Below, one piece after another: positions 9,353-17,486 of a stretch of DNA of 64,000 bases (the first letter of the stretch is position 1; each line of letters opens with the position of its first letter). The notes under the pieces were generated by a model that saw only the letters and a program-made list of their open reading frames with translations, searched no databases and was not told where the DNA came from. Source of the DNA: MPNP01 sp026709725 (lineage in GTDB: Bacteria > Pseudomonadota > Alphaproteobacteria > Rhodobacterales > Rhodobacteraceae); contig OZ241384.1 in NCBI GenBank assembly GCA_965200805.1, positions 992,001 through 1,056,000 on the forward strand. Reading direction: 5' to 3'. A program made the position numbers and the translations under genes.

Positions 9353-9462
9353 GTCCGAGAACTCTCCAACCGATCAGTCCATGCGATATCAGCCGCCGCC
9401 GTTGCATCGTCTGGATCTGCGGCCCTGCGAAGAACCCCGGTCAACACCCTCCGATGTTGAGT

Positions 9463-9537
9463 GAGGATGAAAGAGAAGACCATGGCCTCGGCCCTGTCAC
9501 TGGTCCAGAGTCCCCCTATCAGGGGCCAGGCAGCTGA
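9463..9537 (+). pseudogene. Decayed 3' end of the secreted-protein family
   Basis: About 75 bases match the last part of the gene ending at 11328 (11230-11328). GAGgatGA..GAA, CTCGGCCCTG and GTCC.GA..TCCCCCTATCAGrGGCCA...CTGAG align, with one internal deletion. No reading frame is kept. It indicates a third, older copy in this tandem family. Confidence 0.5.
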
Positions 9538-9748
9538 GCACGGACCAATCCGATCCACAGGGGCAGTCAGCAGGCCACCCCCGGTGTTGAGCCTTCGAAA
9601 CGATCTTCCCGCCCCTGATCAGCCGTTCATGGTCAGCCGCCTGCCAACCATCCGCCTTGCCGCCTCCCCCATTTCCTGATAGACTCGCTCCATCGCATGA
9701 TCTGCCAGCCGGTCGCGCCGTCCGGGTCGCCACAGAAGGACATACCCA

Positions 9749-10406
9749 ATGCCACGATTGATCCCCCCCCCCCCCTAATGTCACACGCCTGATCACCGCC
9801 GCGCTGGCGGCAATGCTGATCGCCGCGCCGATGGCGGCGCAGACAACAGGGACTCTTACGCCATTCGCCGGTTTGGGATTCCAGCCTTTTTCTACAAGCG
9901 TCACGATGAATGCCAACCGCGAATGGCTGGTTGAGTATGAATTTGATATGGCGCGAGAAATTCACGCAATGGGGCAATGCACAGCCCAATATGACGCGGC
10001 CGACTGTGAAAGGCAGCTGAGTCCGCCTTTTATTGTGCTGTACGGGACATCAGACAGTCATACGAACTGCCGAGGCAAGTCCCAATCAGAACTGTCCGGC
10101 GTTCGCGGCAGCATTCCCCTTGATGCCTGGCAGCAAACCGTACGGGCAAGGCCAGATCAAAGCTATTGCATCAACGTGTATGCGTCTGAACCCGGCAGTC
10201 ACTTTTATGGGGAGGCGATCACAGTTCTCGGGTTCCGCACCCCCGCCGATCCCAGCCCGCCCGCGCCCGTATTCCAGCCACAGGGCTCGGGATGCGGGGC
10301 GGAAACGTCATGGAGCTTGATGAGGCAGTGCTTCCAGTGCAAGTACCAGCAGACGGACAGACGTTGGGACGCCGGCGCCAACCAGTGTGTTTCAGCGTCC
10401 AGCTGA
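9749..10406 (+). CDS. Secreted Cys-containing protein with poly-C tract after the start codon
   Basis: The main frame encodes TTGTLTPFAGLGFQPF... to the stop at 10406. It is preceded by a signal peptide (LITAALAAMLIAAPMAAQ) but lacks its own good start. The only start with a ribosome-binding site (GAAGGA ending 8 bases upstream) is ATG 9749, which runs through a 13-C tract (9763-9775) straight into TAA. With 12 C residues the ATG joins the main frame, giving a 218-residue secreted protein, MPRLIPPPPNVT... The mature part has about eight Cys residues and is of unknown function. The tract could switch expression on and off by slippage. As written the gene is off, unless ATG 9813, inside the signal peptide, is used. 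Confidence 0.65.
9763..9775 (+). repeat. Homopolymeric C13 tract inside the 5' coding region
   Basis: Thirteen consecutive C residues, the longest homopolymer I noticed in this window, placed between a start codon with a ribosome-binding site and a signal peptide in another frame. Loss of one C or gain of two puts them in frame. This is the classic architecture of a slipped-strand contingency locus; sequencing error in the tract is the alternative. Confidence 0.85.
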
Positions 10407-10425
10407 CCAGTCATGGCCCAACACG

Positions 10426-10456
10426 CCCAAGGGCGGCCATGACCGCCCCTTGGGGA
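10426..10456 (+). terminator. Inverted repeat after the secreted-protein gene
   Basis: CCCAAGGG-CGG pairs with CCGCCCCTTGGG (one bulged base) around a CCATGA loop, 20 bases after the stop at 10406. There is no T-run, so it may act as a processing or pausing hairpin rather than a true intrinsic terminator. Confidence 0.35.
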
Positions 10457-10638
10457 TGACCGCCTCTCCTATGTCCACGGTCCGGCCCGCCACCAGATCC
10501 AGACACGGCGTGGGGAGATGGGCTGAGACCCGCGGCCCCGACACAGGAGACAACACCACCGCGCCACCTGACCCCACACCCCCTGACAAGGCCGCAGGGG
10601 GGTAAGGCATTCCTGTTGGAGCTGACAGGAGATGCGAC

Positions 10639-11328
10639 ATGCAACGATGGATGATGACCGCGGCGGCGCTGGCGACACCAGTGGCGGCGCAAACGCCCAC
10701 CGTGGATCCTGTGGCGATGCCCCAGGTCGTGGGGACCGAGGGCCGGAACAACAACTGCCATACGGGCATCCAACTGCAAGCCACCACCACGATCCCGGCC
10801 AGCACGATGGTCCAATATCTCGTGTCCACGACCTCCGGCTATGATTATTTCCGCAACCATGGCGTGGCGGTCTTGCTGGCCGACGGCAGCACTCTGAACG
10901 ACATCTGATCGAACATGATCACCGCGAACACGGGGACTGCGGGCACGCAGGTGCAGCTGCCGGATCTCTTGTTGGGCGGATGATCGGATTGATGTCTGCC
11001 CCCGGATCTGAGTGGCTCACACTCTGCGGTCATCACCCTGCGCCTGCTGAGCGTGGCGGGTTTCACGATCGACCGGAACCGGGCCCGTATCGACACATTC
11101 ATCCGCAGCAATGACATCTGTGATGAGCCGGAGGCACTGGCCCCCAATGAGGGGATTGTCTACCAGAGGGTCGGCGGCAGGACCTGCACCTGCACCACAA
11201 AGAGCACGATCGTTCTGGGCGGCATCGCCGAGGGCGAGACGGAATCCTACGCCACGTCGGCCCTGAACTGGCGCACCGATTCCACGAACTATTGTCCGAA
11301 CTCCCCCTATCAGAGGCCAAAGAACTGA
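10639..11328 (+). pseudogene. Second secreted family member with three in-frame TGA codons
   Basis: ATG 10639 (AGGAG upstream) opens a signal peptide, MQRWMMTAAALATPVAAQ, and a secreted protein that stops at TGA 10906. The same frame then continues with coding character (SNMITANTGTAGTQVQLPDLLLGG), meets TGA at 10981 and 10990, and runs to 11328 with ITLRLLSVAGFTIDRNRARIDTF... and a Cys-rich segment. Without the three stops it would be a 229-residue protein. All three are TGA, as expected from C-to-T or G-to-A transitions at CGA or TGG codons. Simple decay is the most likely reading; recoding is not supported by any other feature. Confidence 0.65.
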
Positions 11329-11383
11329 GCGGGACGCGGATCCGCCCCGACACCCCCCAGCGGTTGACCAGCGGGGCGGCACA

Positions 11384-11409
11384 CCTTTCAACAGGACACT
11401 GTTGAAAGG
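11384..11409 (+). terminator. Perfect 11-bp hairpin downstream of the secreted family
   Basis: CCTTTCAACAG pairs exactly with CTGTTGAAAGG around a four-base GACA loop, 56 bases after the stop at 11328. There is no following T-run. It may end or stabilise the transcript. Confidence 0.4.
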
Positions 11410-12026
11410 ACCCGGACCCCCGGACGGATAATCCATCCCCCGGGGCGGTGGCCGGGACCCGTATGCGGGAGGCGGATCCCGCCCGTGATCCCGGGACACT
11501 GTTCAGGGCGGATCCCCCATGGACATCCAATCCCCATCAAGATCCAATCCACCGGGCCGGGATCACCCTCTGCGATGCTGTGGGCCGGAGGGCCCGCATG
11601 ATCCCCGTCCGCTGGCGATGAGGGCGGACAGTCGGGGCCCGGATGACCCGCCCCGTCCATTGAACCCCATCCGGCATGAGGGCAGGAGCGATCCTCTGGG
11701 CGGACATTCGCCCGCCCGAGACCGGGGGACCCTCTCCAGCGGGACCAGCCTCAGGAGGCGGATCCGTGTCCGCATGACATGAACCCCGTCAATCCATCAT
11801 CACACCGGGGCCCGGAAGGACAGGCTGCTTGGAGGACCCATGGGGCCGGCAAGGTGATTGATGCCCTGCGCTCCCTCCTTCGCAGGCAGACGGACGGCAG
11901 TCTGGCCCATGATGCGATCCGGGCCGTCATCGGCCCCATGGTCATGATCGCTCCGGGCCGCACCATGCGGGCCCGGATGGCGGCGATAGGGCGGCCACGG
12001 GAGCCGTTGACCGGGCCGGCGACAAC

Positions 12027-12149
12027 CGACTCCGCCTGGCGCGGGTGGCCCCAGGGAAGGATTGGTGGAGGGTTGGCGGCCGAATCAGGCCAAGAGCCGG
12101 GGCGCGTCGGGACATGTCACGAAAAGTCAGCCATAGCAGAATCACTCCC
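12027..12149 (+). repeat. 123-bp dispersed repeat, copy 1
   Basis: It matches the reverse complement of 61619-61742 with about 17 differences over roughly 123 bases and essentially no gaps. The core GGATTGGTGGAGGGTTGGCG is identical in both. At the other copy it lies 53 bases upstream of a small coiled-coil gene; here no gene follows. It may be a duplicated promoter region or a small mobile element. Confidence 0.75.
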
Positions 12150-12422
12150 CTGCAAGACTTGTCAAATAGAATTCAGTGCTTCAAATGGGTAAATGAAGAG
12201 GTATCATCCGAGACCTTGATCTGTGATGAATCCAGTAAACAGGAATTGATTTCACCCCGATCCAGGGTCCGGAACAGAGAGCTGAACTGGTTGTTGTTTG
12301 TTGCGGTCAATTCCGCGTTAGCCCTCTGAATTGTCCAGAACACCAGAGAGCCCAAAGCAACAGATGGGTTATGGCTGCAGCCATCCTCCCGGGATCGTCA
12401 GTCTGAAGGGATGAGAGGGGTG

Positions 12423-13304
12423 TCAGTCCCCGTGGAATTTGAAAACAGGTTCGTTCACCCCCTTGACGTTGCAGGCAAAAAGGAAAGCATCGCCCTCGGG
12501 AGTTGAAGAGTCCCCATCCGTCCCAATCGATGCGGATGTGACGAACAATGTGGACAAGTCCTGTCCACCAAACGTGCATGACGTAACATTCAATGCCGGA
12601 ACCGGGATCCTGTACCTGATTTGACCGTCGGGACCGTAAACGGTTACGCAGTGTCCCTGCCAGTGGGCACTGAAGACCTGTCCCCGAGAATCGACTGTCA
12701 GCCCGTCCGGAAGCCCGCCATCCTCTGAAATGTTGGCAAACACATCACGTGACAGGGGTTTCCCCGATCCGTCAAGGGTGTATTGCAGGATTTTCCTGCC
12801 AGCGGAATCTGCAAAATAGGCCTTGTTTCCATGTGGTGAAAACGCTGGACCGTTCGAGATCACGAATCCCGAGTCAACTTCTTCACACCAATTGCCGGTG
12901 ATTCGACTGAGAGCGCCGATCGGTCTGGTTTCATCAACATCTGAAGTGCCGAGCCAAAGCGAGCCATCCGGTGCCACTTTCCCGTCGTTGAAGCATGTGC
13001 CATTTCCTGCAACGACAGGCAGGGCAACGACCTCCGTCAACCCATTTTCCGGGTCCAGCCGCAAGGGCCCTGTTGCGGTCATCAGCAAGACGCTGTTGCC
13101 TGCAAGTCGGACGAGGCATCCCAGGTTTTCCTGAAAGCCGTCCGCTACAATCCTGTGCCTTTGTTGGCAGGGATTGTACCCATGCACACGCCGGCCGAGC
13201 AGGTCTAGCCAAAGAAATTCGCTGATGTCGGGTAGCCAGAGTGGAGATTCTCCCAGGATGTTTCCGACGGTGACGTGATCAATCAGTACTGCGCAAGGGT
13301 TCAT
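12423..13304 (-). CDS. SMP-30/gluconolactonase family lactonase
   Basis: Six-bladed beta-propeller hydrolase of about 293 residues, expected to open a sugar lactone to its acid. Family metal-site features are visible: GESPLW with the ligand Glu near the N-terminus, NGTCFNDGKVAPDGSLWLGT at mid-protein with the ligand Asn/Asp, and LPDGLTVDSRGQ in the fifth blade. The ATG at 13304 (MNPCAV) or 13316 is preferred; the frame stays open further up but would overlap the divergent regulator gene. It is transcribed away from the regulator and transport genes and probably supplies acid sugar to the dehydratase at 15214. Confidence 0.85.
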   Translation of the reverse strand: MNPCAVLIDHVTVGNILGESPLWLPDISEFLWLDLLGRRVHGYNPCQQRHRIVADGFQENLGCLVRLAGNSVLLMTATGPLRLDPENGLTEVVALPVVAGNGTCFNDGKVAPDGSLWLGTSDVDETRPIGALSRITGNWCEEVDSGFVISNGPAFSPHGNKAYFADSAGRKILQYTLDGSGKPLSRDVFANISEDGGLPDGLTVDSRGQVFSAHWQGHCVTVYGPDGQIRYRIPVPALNVTSCTFGGQDLSTLFVTSASIGTDGDSSTPEGDAFLFACNVKGVNEPVFKFHGD

Positions 13305-13343
13305 TGCAAAATCCATCTTTTGTTCGCAATTCCGATATTCTGC

Positions 13344-13366
13344 ATATGATATTTGACATATCATAT
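13344..13366. promoter_or_regulatory. Candidate operator between lactonase and regulator genes
   Basis: A perfect inverted repeat: ATATGATA (13344-13351), a 7-base spacer, then TATCATAT (13359-13366), in an AT-rich strip between the divergent genes. FCD-type GntR regulators commonly bind such palindromes beside their own gene. That this is the operator of the gene at 13389 is inference. Confidence 0.5.
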
Positions 13367-13388
13367 ATAATATGCTAATCATGAAGTC

Positions 13389-14093
13389 ATGCAAAGTTTA
13401 ACCTTACCGGCCAGAATTGAACCAATTCGCAGGAGGCCGATCACCGAACAGATCATCGAATGCCTCATTCCGGCAATTGGGGCTGGTGCATTTTCACCTG
13501 GCTATCGGCTGGCCATTGACAAGCTGGCTGCGGAATTCGGTGTTAGTCGTGCACCAGTGCGCGAAGCAGCTCAGGAATTGTCACTACAGGGAATTCTTCG
13601 TGCACGGCCCGGGCGTGGCTGGGAAGTCGCGCCATTTGACGACCGCCAGATCCGGGAAGTTTGCTCCGTGCGGATTGCGCTGGAAACAATGATGTTGTCC
13701 GAAGCAATTCAGAAACTCCGGTCAGACCCGGCACAGTTTGTGCCACTGGACCAGGCAATCAATGAGATGAAGCGTGCGGCGGCGGAAGCGGATGCCGATG
13801 GGATTCGCCGCGCGGATGTGAGTTTTCACAGATTGGCTATTTCAATCGCCGAAAACACGCTCGGCTTGAGCATTTGGGAAGGTATTTCTCGTCAGGTCAT
13901 GATCATTTTCGGATTCGAAATCCATCAGAAACCGGAACTGGATCTCGCCGCGGTTGTTGAACAGCATCAACGCCTACGGCGTTTTCTTGCGGAAGGTGAT
14001 CCTTCGGAACTGGAGGCGGTTATGAGGGAGCACATCACAGGTCAGAAGCCATGCGCCGGTTTGCCTTCCGAACAGGCGCATCCAACAAAGTAA
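13389..14093 (+). CDS. GntR-family regulator with FCD ligand domain
   Basis: A 234-residue cytoplasmic transcription factor. The N-terminal winged helix is clear: LAIDKLAAEFGVSRAPVREAAQELSLQGILRARPGRGWEV at about residues 36-75. It is followed by the helical FCD domain (RIALETMMLSEA..., DVSFHRLAI..., EHQRLRRFLAEGD), whose Asp/His residues usually bind a metal and an organic-acid ligand. It lies immediately before the binding-protein gene (16-base gap) and divergent from the lactonase, so it probably controls this catabolic cluster in response to the acid-sugar substrate. Confidence 0.88.
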   Translation: MQSLTLPARIEPIRRRPITEQIIECLIPAIGAGAFSPGYRLAIDKLAAEFGVSRAPVREAAQELSLQGILRARPGRGWEVAPFDDRQIREVCSVRIALETMMLSEAIQKLRSDPAQFVPLDQAINEMKRAAAEADADGIRRADVSFHRLAISIAENTLGLSIWEGISRQVMIIFGFEIHQKPELDLAAVVEQHQRLRRFLAEGDPSELEAVMREHITGQKPCAGLPSEQAHPTK

Positions 14094-14109
14094 AAGAAGG
14101 AGAAAACAG

Positions 14110-15114
14110 ATGATTCGATATTGTGGTTATTTCTTGAACGCAGCAGTCCTCCTTTTCGCTGCAGGATATGCAGCGGCTCAGGAGGTTCGTCTGTTCAGTT
14201 TCGAGGGCTATGCCGAGTCTGAATGGGTTGAACCATTTGAGGCGGAGACAGGGTGCAGCGTCAGCGTCGCCTACACGGGTTCTGTCGATGAGATGTTTGC
14301 CAAGATGGCTGGAAGCGACGGAGCCGATTATGATCTTATCTCGATTGATACATCAATTATCCAGAGATACCTGGACAACGAACTGATCATCCCATTCGAC
14401 ATGTCCATGATCCCCAACACGGCCAACCTACTTCCGTCTTTCAGCTCTGTTGCTGAGGTCATGAGTGGCGGCGCGACCTACGGAGTCCCGATTGCTTGGG
14501 GGTCGCTGGGGCTGATCTATGACACTGAAGCGTTTCCGGAGGGCATTGACAGCTGGGAAGCTCTTTGGGATCCCGCCAACAAGGGACACATCCTTGCCCT
14601 TGATGATGCCAACAACAATATCACGAATGCTGCTATCGTTCTCGGTATCGACAATCCGTTCAACCTGACCGATGCTGATTTCAATGCCGTGCAACAGAAA
14701 CTCATCGAACAAAAACAGTATTTGATCAGTTATTACGCCGGTTTCGAGGAAGGTGTGAACATTTGGGACACCAGCGAAGCAAGCCTGATGTTCTCAATGG
14801 GTGAGTTCCAAGCCGTTGAGCTTGCCAACCGCGGTTACGATGTTGTGTATTCCATTCCCAAAGAAGGAGGAATTGGTTGGCTGGACACGTGGGCGCTTTC
14901 CAAGGGAGTCCAGGATTCCGATTGCGCACACAAGTGGGTCAACTATTATCTGAATGGTATCACCGGACCTACCATGACCGCAATCAACGGATATGGAAAC
15001 ACAACGAATGAGAGCCCAGATCTTGACTATGCCGACAAGCTTGTCTGGCTGCAGCCGGCGGAGGATTTTGATCGCCGGGTCGAGGTCTGGAATGCCGTCA
15101 AGGCCGCTCAATAG
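14110..15114 (+). CDS. ABC transporter periplasmic binding protein (PotD/spermidine-type fold)
   Basis: A 334-residue solute-binding protein with signal peptide (hydrophobic core about residues 8-22, cleavage near AAAQE). The sequence follows the polyamine/iron-type (family 1) pattern: EVRLFSFEGYAE at the mature N-terminus, FEAETGCSVSVAYTGSVDEMFAKM, YDLISIDTS and WGSLGLIYD. These proteins deliver small solutes to PotABC-like permeases, encoded just downstream. Its membership in a lactonase/dehydratase cluster suggests an acid-sugar-like ligand rather than a polyamine. It ends in TAG. Confidence 0.85.
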   Translation: MIRYCGYFLNAAVLLFAAGYAAAQEVRLFSFEGYAESEWVEPFEAETGCSVSVAYTGSVDEMFAKMAGSDGADYDLISIDTSIIQRYLDNELIIPFDMSMIPNTANLLPSFSSVAEVMSGGATYGVPIAWGSLGLIYDTEAFPEGIDSWEALWDPANKGHILALDDANNNITNAAIVLGIDNPFNLTDADFNAVQQKLIEQKQYLISYYAGFEEGVNIWDTSEASLMFSMGEFQAVELANRGYDVVYSIPKEGGIGWLDTWALSKGVQDSDCAHKWVNYYLNGITGPTMTAINGYGNTTNESPDLDYADKLVWLQPAEDFDRRVEVWNAVKAAQ

Positions 15115-15176
15115 ACACGGTCTGCACAGCACCGCAAAAGTGCTTTCCCCTTCCGGGAATTTCAATTCAATGATTT

Positions 15177-15202
15177 CAGGATACGGCTGCTGCCGTATCC
15201 TG
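15177..15202 (+). promoter_or_regulatory. Intercistronic hairpin after the binding-protein gene
   Basis: A perfect 11-bp stem (CAGGATACGGC with GCCGTATCCTG) and TGCT loop in the gap between the binding protein and the dehydratase, only 11 bases before the latter's ATG. Similar hairpins after binding-protein genes stabilise the upstream message and lower expression of downstream genes. That role here is inference. Confidence 0.5.
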
Positions 15203-15213
15203 AGTTGCGATAT

Positions 15214-16389
15214 ATGCGCATGAAGATAACCGATGTCAAGTGCCATGTCTTGGTCGCCGATGATGTAGACTGCGGTTTGACATCTTCGGCCCAGGACAGC
15301 TTTCTTGTTGTCGTCACGACTGACGAGGGAATTGATGGTTATGGAGAGAGTGACCTCAATCCCTGGATCGGACGCGCATGTGTTGAGGCACCAGGCACGC
15401 ATACAATGGGCATTGGCATGCGCGAATTGCTTATCGGGCGGGATCCACAGGATATTGGATTGATCTGGGATGACATCTACACCTATACGGCGATGAATGG
15501 CCGCCGTGGGGCGGTCATTCATGCTCTCGGTGCTGTCGAGATGGCACTGTGGGACATTGCAGGCAAGGCTGCGGGGCAACCGGTCTGGCAATTGCTCGGC
15601 AAGAAACGCGACACACCTGTTATCCCCTACGCGTCCCTGCAGCCATCCGGCAAAACTTTTGAGACCTACCGCGATGCATTGTGTGCGTCGGCAGAGGCGG
15701 CAAAGAACCTTGGATTCCAGGCTGTCAAGGCGGAATGCACGATGTCGGGCCCCTTCGCCCATGACAGCATGAATGAGCCCTTCTGCCGACACACCGATCT
15801 CGTCGCTGCCGTCCGTGACGTTTTGGGCCCTGACATCGCACTTCTTGTCGATGTTCAATACATCTGGCGGGATGCGGAAACAGCCTTTGCGACGGTGCGC
15901 GATTGGGGTGAATTTGACATCTATTTTCTGGAAACACCCATCTGGCCTGACTTCCTTGATGAACACGCCAGACTTGCCGAGCAGGTTCCGTTTCCAATTG
16001 CATCCGGTGAGTGGTTATCTACGAAATGGGAATTTATTGACCTGATTGAACGTGGCAAAGTCGGGGTCGTGCAGCCTGATGTTGGACGGGTTGGGGGCAT
16101 CAGGGAGGCGCAAGCTGTCTGTGAAATGGCCGCTGTACGCGAAATCCCCGTCGTTCCCCATTGCTGGAAGACGGGTGTATCGCTGTCGGCAACGGCCCAT
16201 CTTGCTTTCGTCACCCCCGGCATCAGCTTTATCGAATATCTTCCTCCCCAACTGTGCATCGAAAAACTGAGGCGGGAATTGGCGACTGAGGATCTGGATT
16301 TCGAAAACGGAGAAATCCTTGCCCCAACAAAACCGGGTCTTGGCATCGAGATCAACTGGGATGCAGTCAATGCATATGGCCAATTATGA
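15214..16389 (+). CDS. Mandelate racemase/muconate lactonizing (enolase superfamily) protein
   Basis: About 391 residues. The protein has an N-terminal capping domain and a C-terminal barrel with the expected metal ligands: Asp in LLVDVQ, Glu in FLETP and Glu in IASGEW. VKAEC is at the KxE position, and there is an Asp/His pair in QPDVGRVGG and VPHCW. The His/Asp dyad points to the mandelate-racemase subgroup, mostly acid-sugar dehydratases. Start is ATG 15214 or 15220; a TTG at 15205 is less likely. Its stop overlaps the ATPase start by four bases, implying coupling. The substrate cannot be assigned. Confidence 0.85.
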   Translation: MRMKITDVKCHVLVADDVDCGLTSSAQDSFLVVVTTDEGIDGYGESDLNPWIGRACVEAPGTHTMGIGMRELLIGRDPQDIGLIWDDIYTYTAMNGRRGAVIHALGAVEMALWDIAGKAAGQPVWQLLGKKRDTPVIPYASLQPSGKTFETYRDALCASAEAAKNLGFQAVKAECTMSGPFAHDSMNEPFCRHTDLVAAVRDVLGPDIALLVDVQYIWRDAETAFATVRDWGEFDIYFLETPIWPDFLDEHARLAEQVPFPIASGEWLSTKWEFIDLIERGKVGVVQPDVGRVGGIREAQAVCEMAAVREIPVVPHCWKTGVSLSATAHLAFVTPGISFIEYLPPQLCIEKLRRELATEDLDFENGEILAPTKPGLGIEINWDAVNAYGQL

Positions 16390-17486
16390 CAATGGCATCC
16401 AACCCTGAACTGCCCCTCCTGCGCATTCGTGGACTCGGCGTCCGGTTTGGATCCTCCAGAGCCATCAACCCACTCGATCTTGATGTTCAGGACGGTGAAT
16501 TCCTGACAATTCTTGGTCCGTCCGGTTCCGGAAAAACAACCCTGCTACGCACCATTGCCGGGTTTCAAATACCAAGCGAGGGAGAAATCGTATTTGACGG
16601 TCAGGATATTGTTGGCCTGCCTGTCAATCAACGACCGTTCAATACGGTATTTCAGGACTATGCGCTCTTCCCGCATATGACGGTCCGTGAAAATGTTGGG
16701 TTTGGACTTCGTGTCAGGGGGACATGTCAGAAGCAACTCAGGGCCCGTGTGGATACCGCACTCGGGATTGTCGGCCTTGAGGAACTCGGAACACGGTACC
16801 CGTCCCAGTTGAGTGGTGGCCAGCAACAGCGAACTGCGCTTGCCAGGGCCATGATTTGTGAACCCAGATTAATTCTGCTTGATGAGCCCCTTGCAGCCCT
16901 TGATGCAGCTCTCAGGCGGCAAATGCAGAATTTTCTCAAATCCGTGCAACGTCAAAGCAGGATCACTTTTCTTTTTGTCACCCACGATCAATCCGAGGCA
17001 ATAACAATGTCGGATCGGATCTGCGTGTTGCGCAGAGGCTGCGTTGAACAGATCGGGACACCGCGCGAACTCTATTACCGCCCGAAGAGTAAATTCGTTG
17101 CATCATTCTTTGGGGATAGCAACATCATTGACCCCTGCGAGGTCAAGGAAACATGCGAAAACGCAACGGTTGTCAGTACGCCGCTTGGAACATTTACGGT
17201 AGCAGGGACTCCGCCAGAGAGCTGTTCCGGTCTTTCGCTGACAATTCGTCCGGAGGCCTTCAGGATTGGTTCCGAGAGAGCTGCCAACATAATCAAGCTT
17301 GAAGTTGTCGCTGTGACTTTCGTCGGTTCAGAGACGATCACCGAACTTCGACACCGGGGGACGTCTCATGCATTCAAGATAAAGACAAGAAGTGATCCGG
17401 CGGCACACCCCCCGGTGACCGGATCCGTCCTTGAGGTCGGATTCGACCCGGTCGAATGTGCCCTGATCAACAGGGATGAGACATGA
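16386..17486 (+). CDS. ABC transporter ATP-binding protein, PotA-like
   Basis: A 366-residue cytoplasmic ATPase. Walker A is GPSGSGKTT at about residue 43, the Q-loop VFQDYALFPHMTV, the signature LSGGQQQR at about 140, Walker B LILLDEPLAALD and the switch His in FVTHDQSEA. A C-terminal TOBE-type extension (about 240-366) is typical of PotA/FbpC importers. It overlaps the dehydratase stop and the first permease start by four bases each, so the three are translationally coupled. It energises the permeases encoded at 17483 and 18325. Confidence 0.93.
   Translation: MTMASNPELPLLRIRGLGVRFGSSRAINPLDLDVQDGEFLTILGPSGSGKTTLLRTIAGFQIPSEGEIVFDGQDIVGLPVNQRPFNTVFQDYALFPHMTVRENVGFGLRVRGTCQKQLRARVDTALGIVGLEELGTRYPSQLSGGQQQRTALARAMICEPRLILLDEPLAALDAALRRQMQNFLKSVQRQSRITFLFVTHDQSEAITMSDRICVLRRGCVEQIGTPRELYYRPKSKFVASFFGDSNIIDPCEVKETCENATVVSTPLGTFTVAGTPPESCSGLSLTIRPEAFRIGSERAANIIKLEVVAVTFVGSETITELRHRGTSHAFKIKTRSDPAAHPPVTGSVLEVGFDPVECALINRDET

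Larger units (their letters stand above)
11329..12422. other. 1.1-kb gene-free, GC-rich decaying interval
   Basis: No supported gene. Open frames on both strands have low-complexity Pro/Arg/Gly content and no recognisable domain. It contains a perfect 11-bp hairpin at 11384-11409 with GACA loop just after the secreted-protein pseudogene, and the 123-bp dispersed repeat at 12027-12149. After about 12150 the base composition drops towards AT before the convergent lactonase gene. Confidence 0.6.

Noticed and set aside
10906..10992. Selenocysteine or TGA-to-Trp recoding in the secreted family gene
   Set aside because: TGA is the normal stop of many genes here, no SECIS-like hairpin follows the codons, and the neighbouring copies are also damaged; decay is simpler.
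13353..13371. TTGACA and TATAAT hexamers as a sigma-70 promoter for the GntR gene
   Set aside because: They are only 7 bases apart, too close to act as -35 and -10; the symmetry of the strip suggests an operator instead.
14794..15966. A 390-codon minus-strand open frame across the binding-protein and dehydratase genes
   Set aside because: Opposite strand of two clear genes and spans their boundary; no domain.
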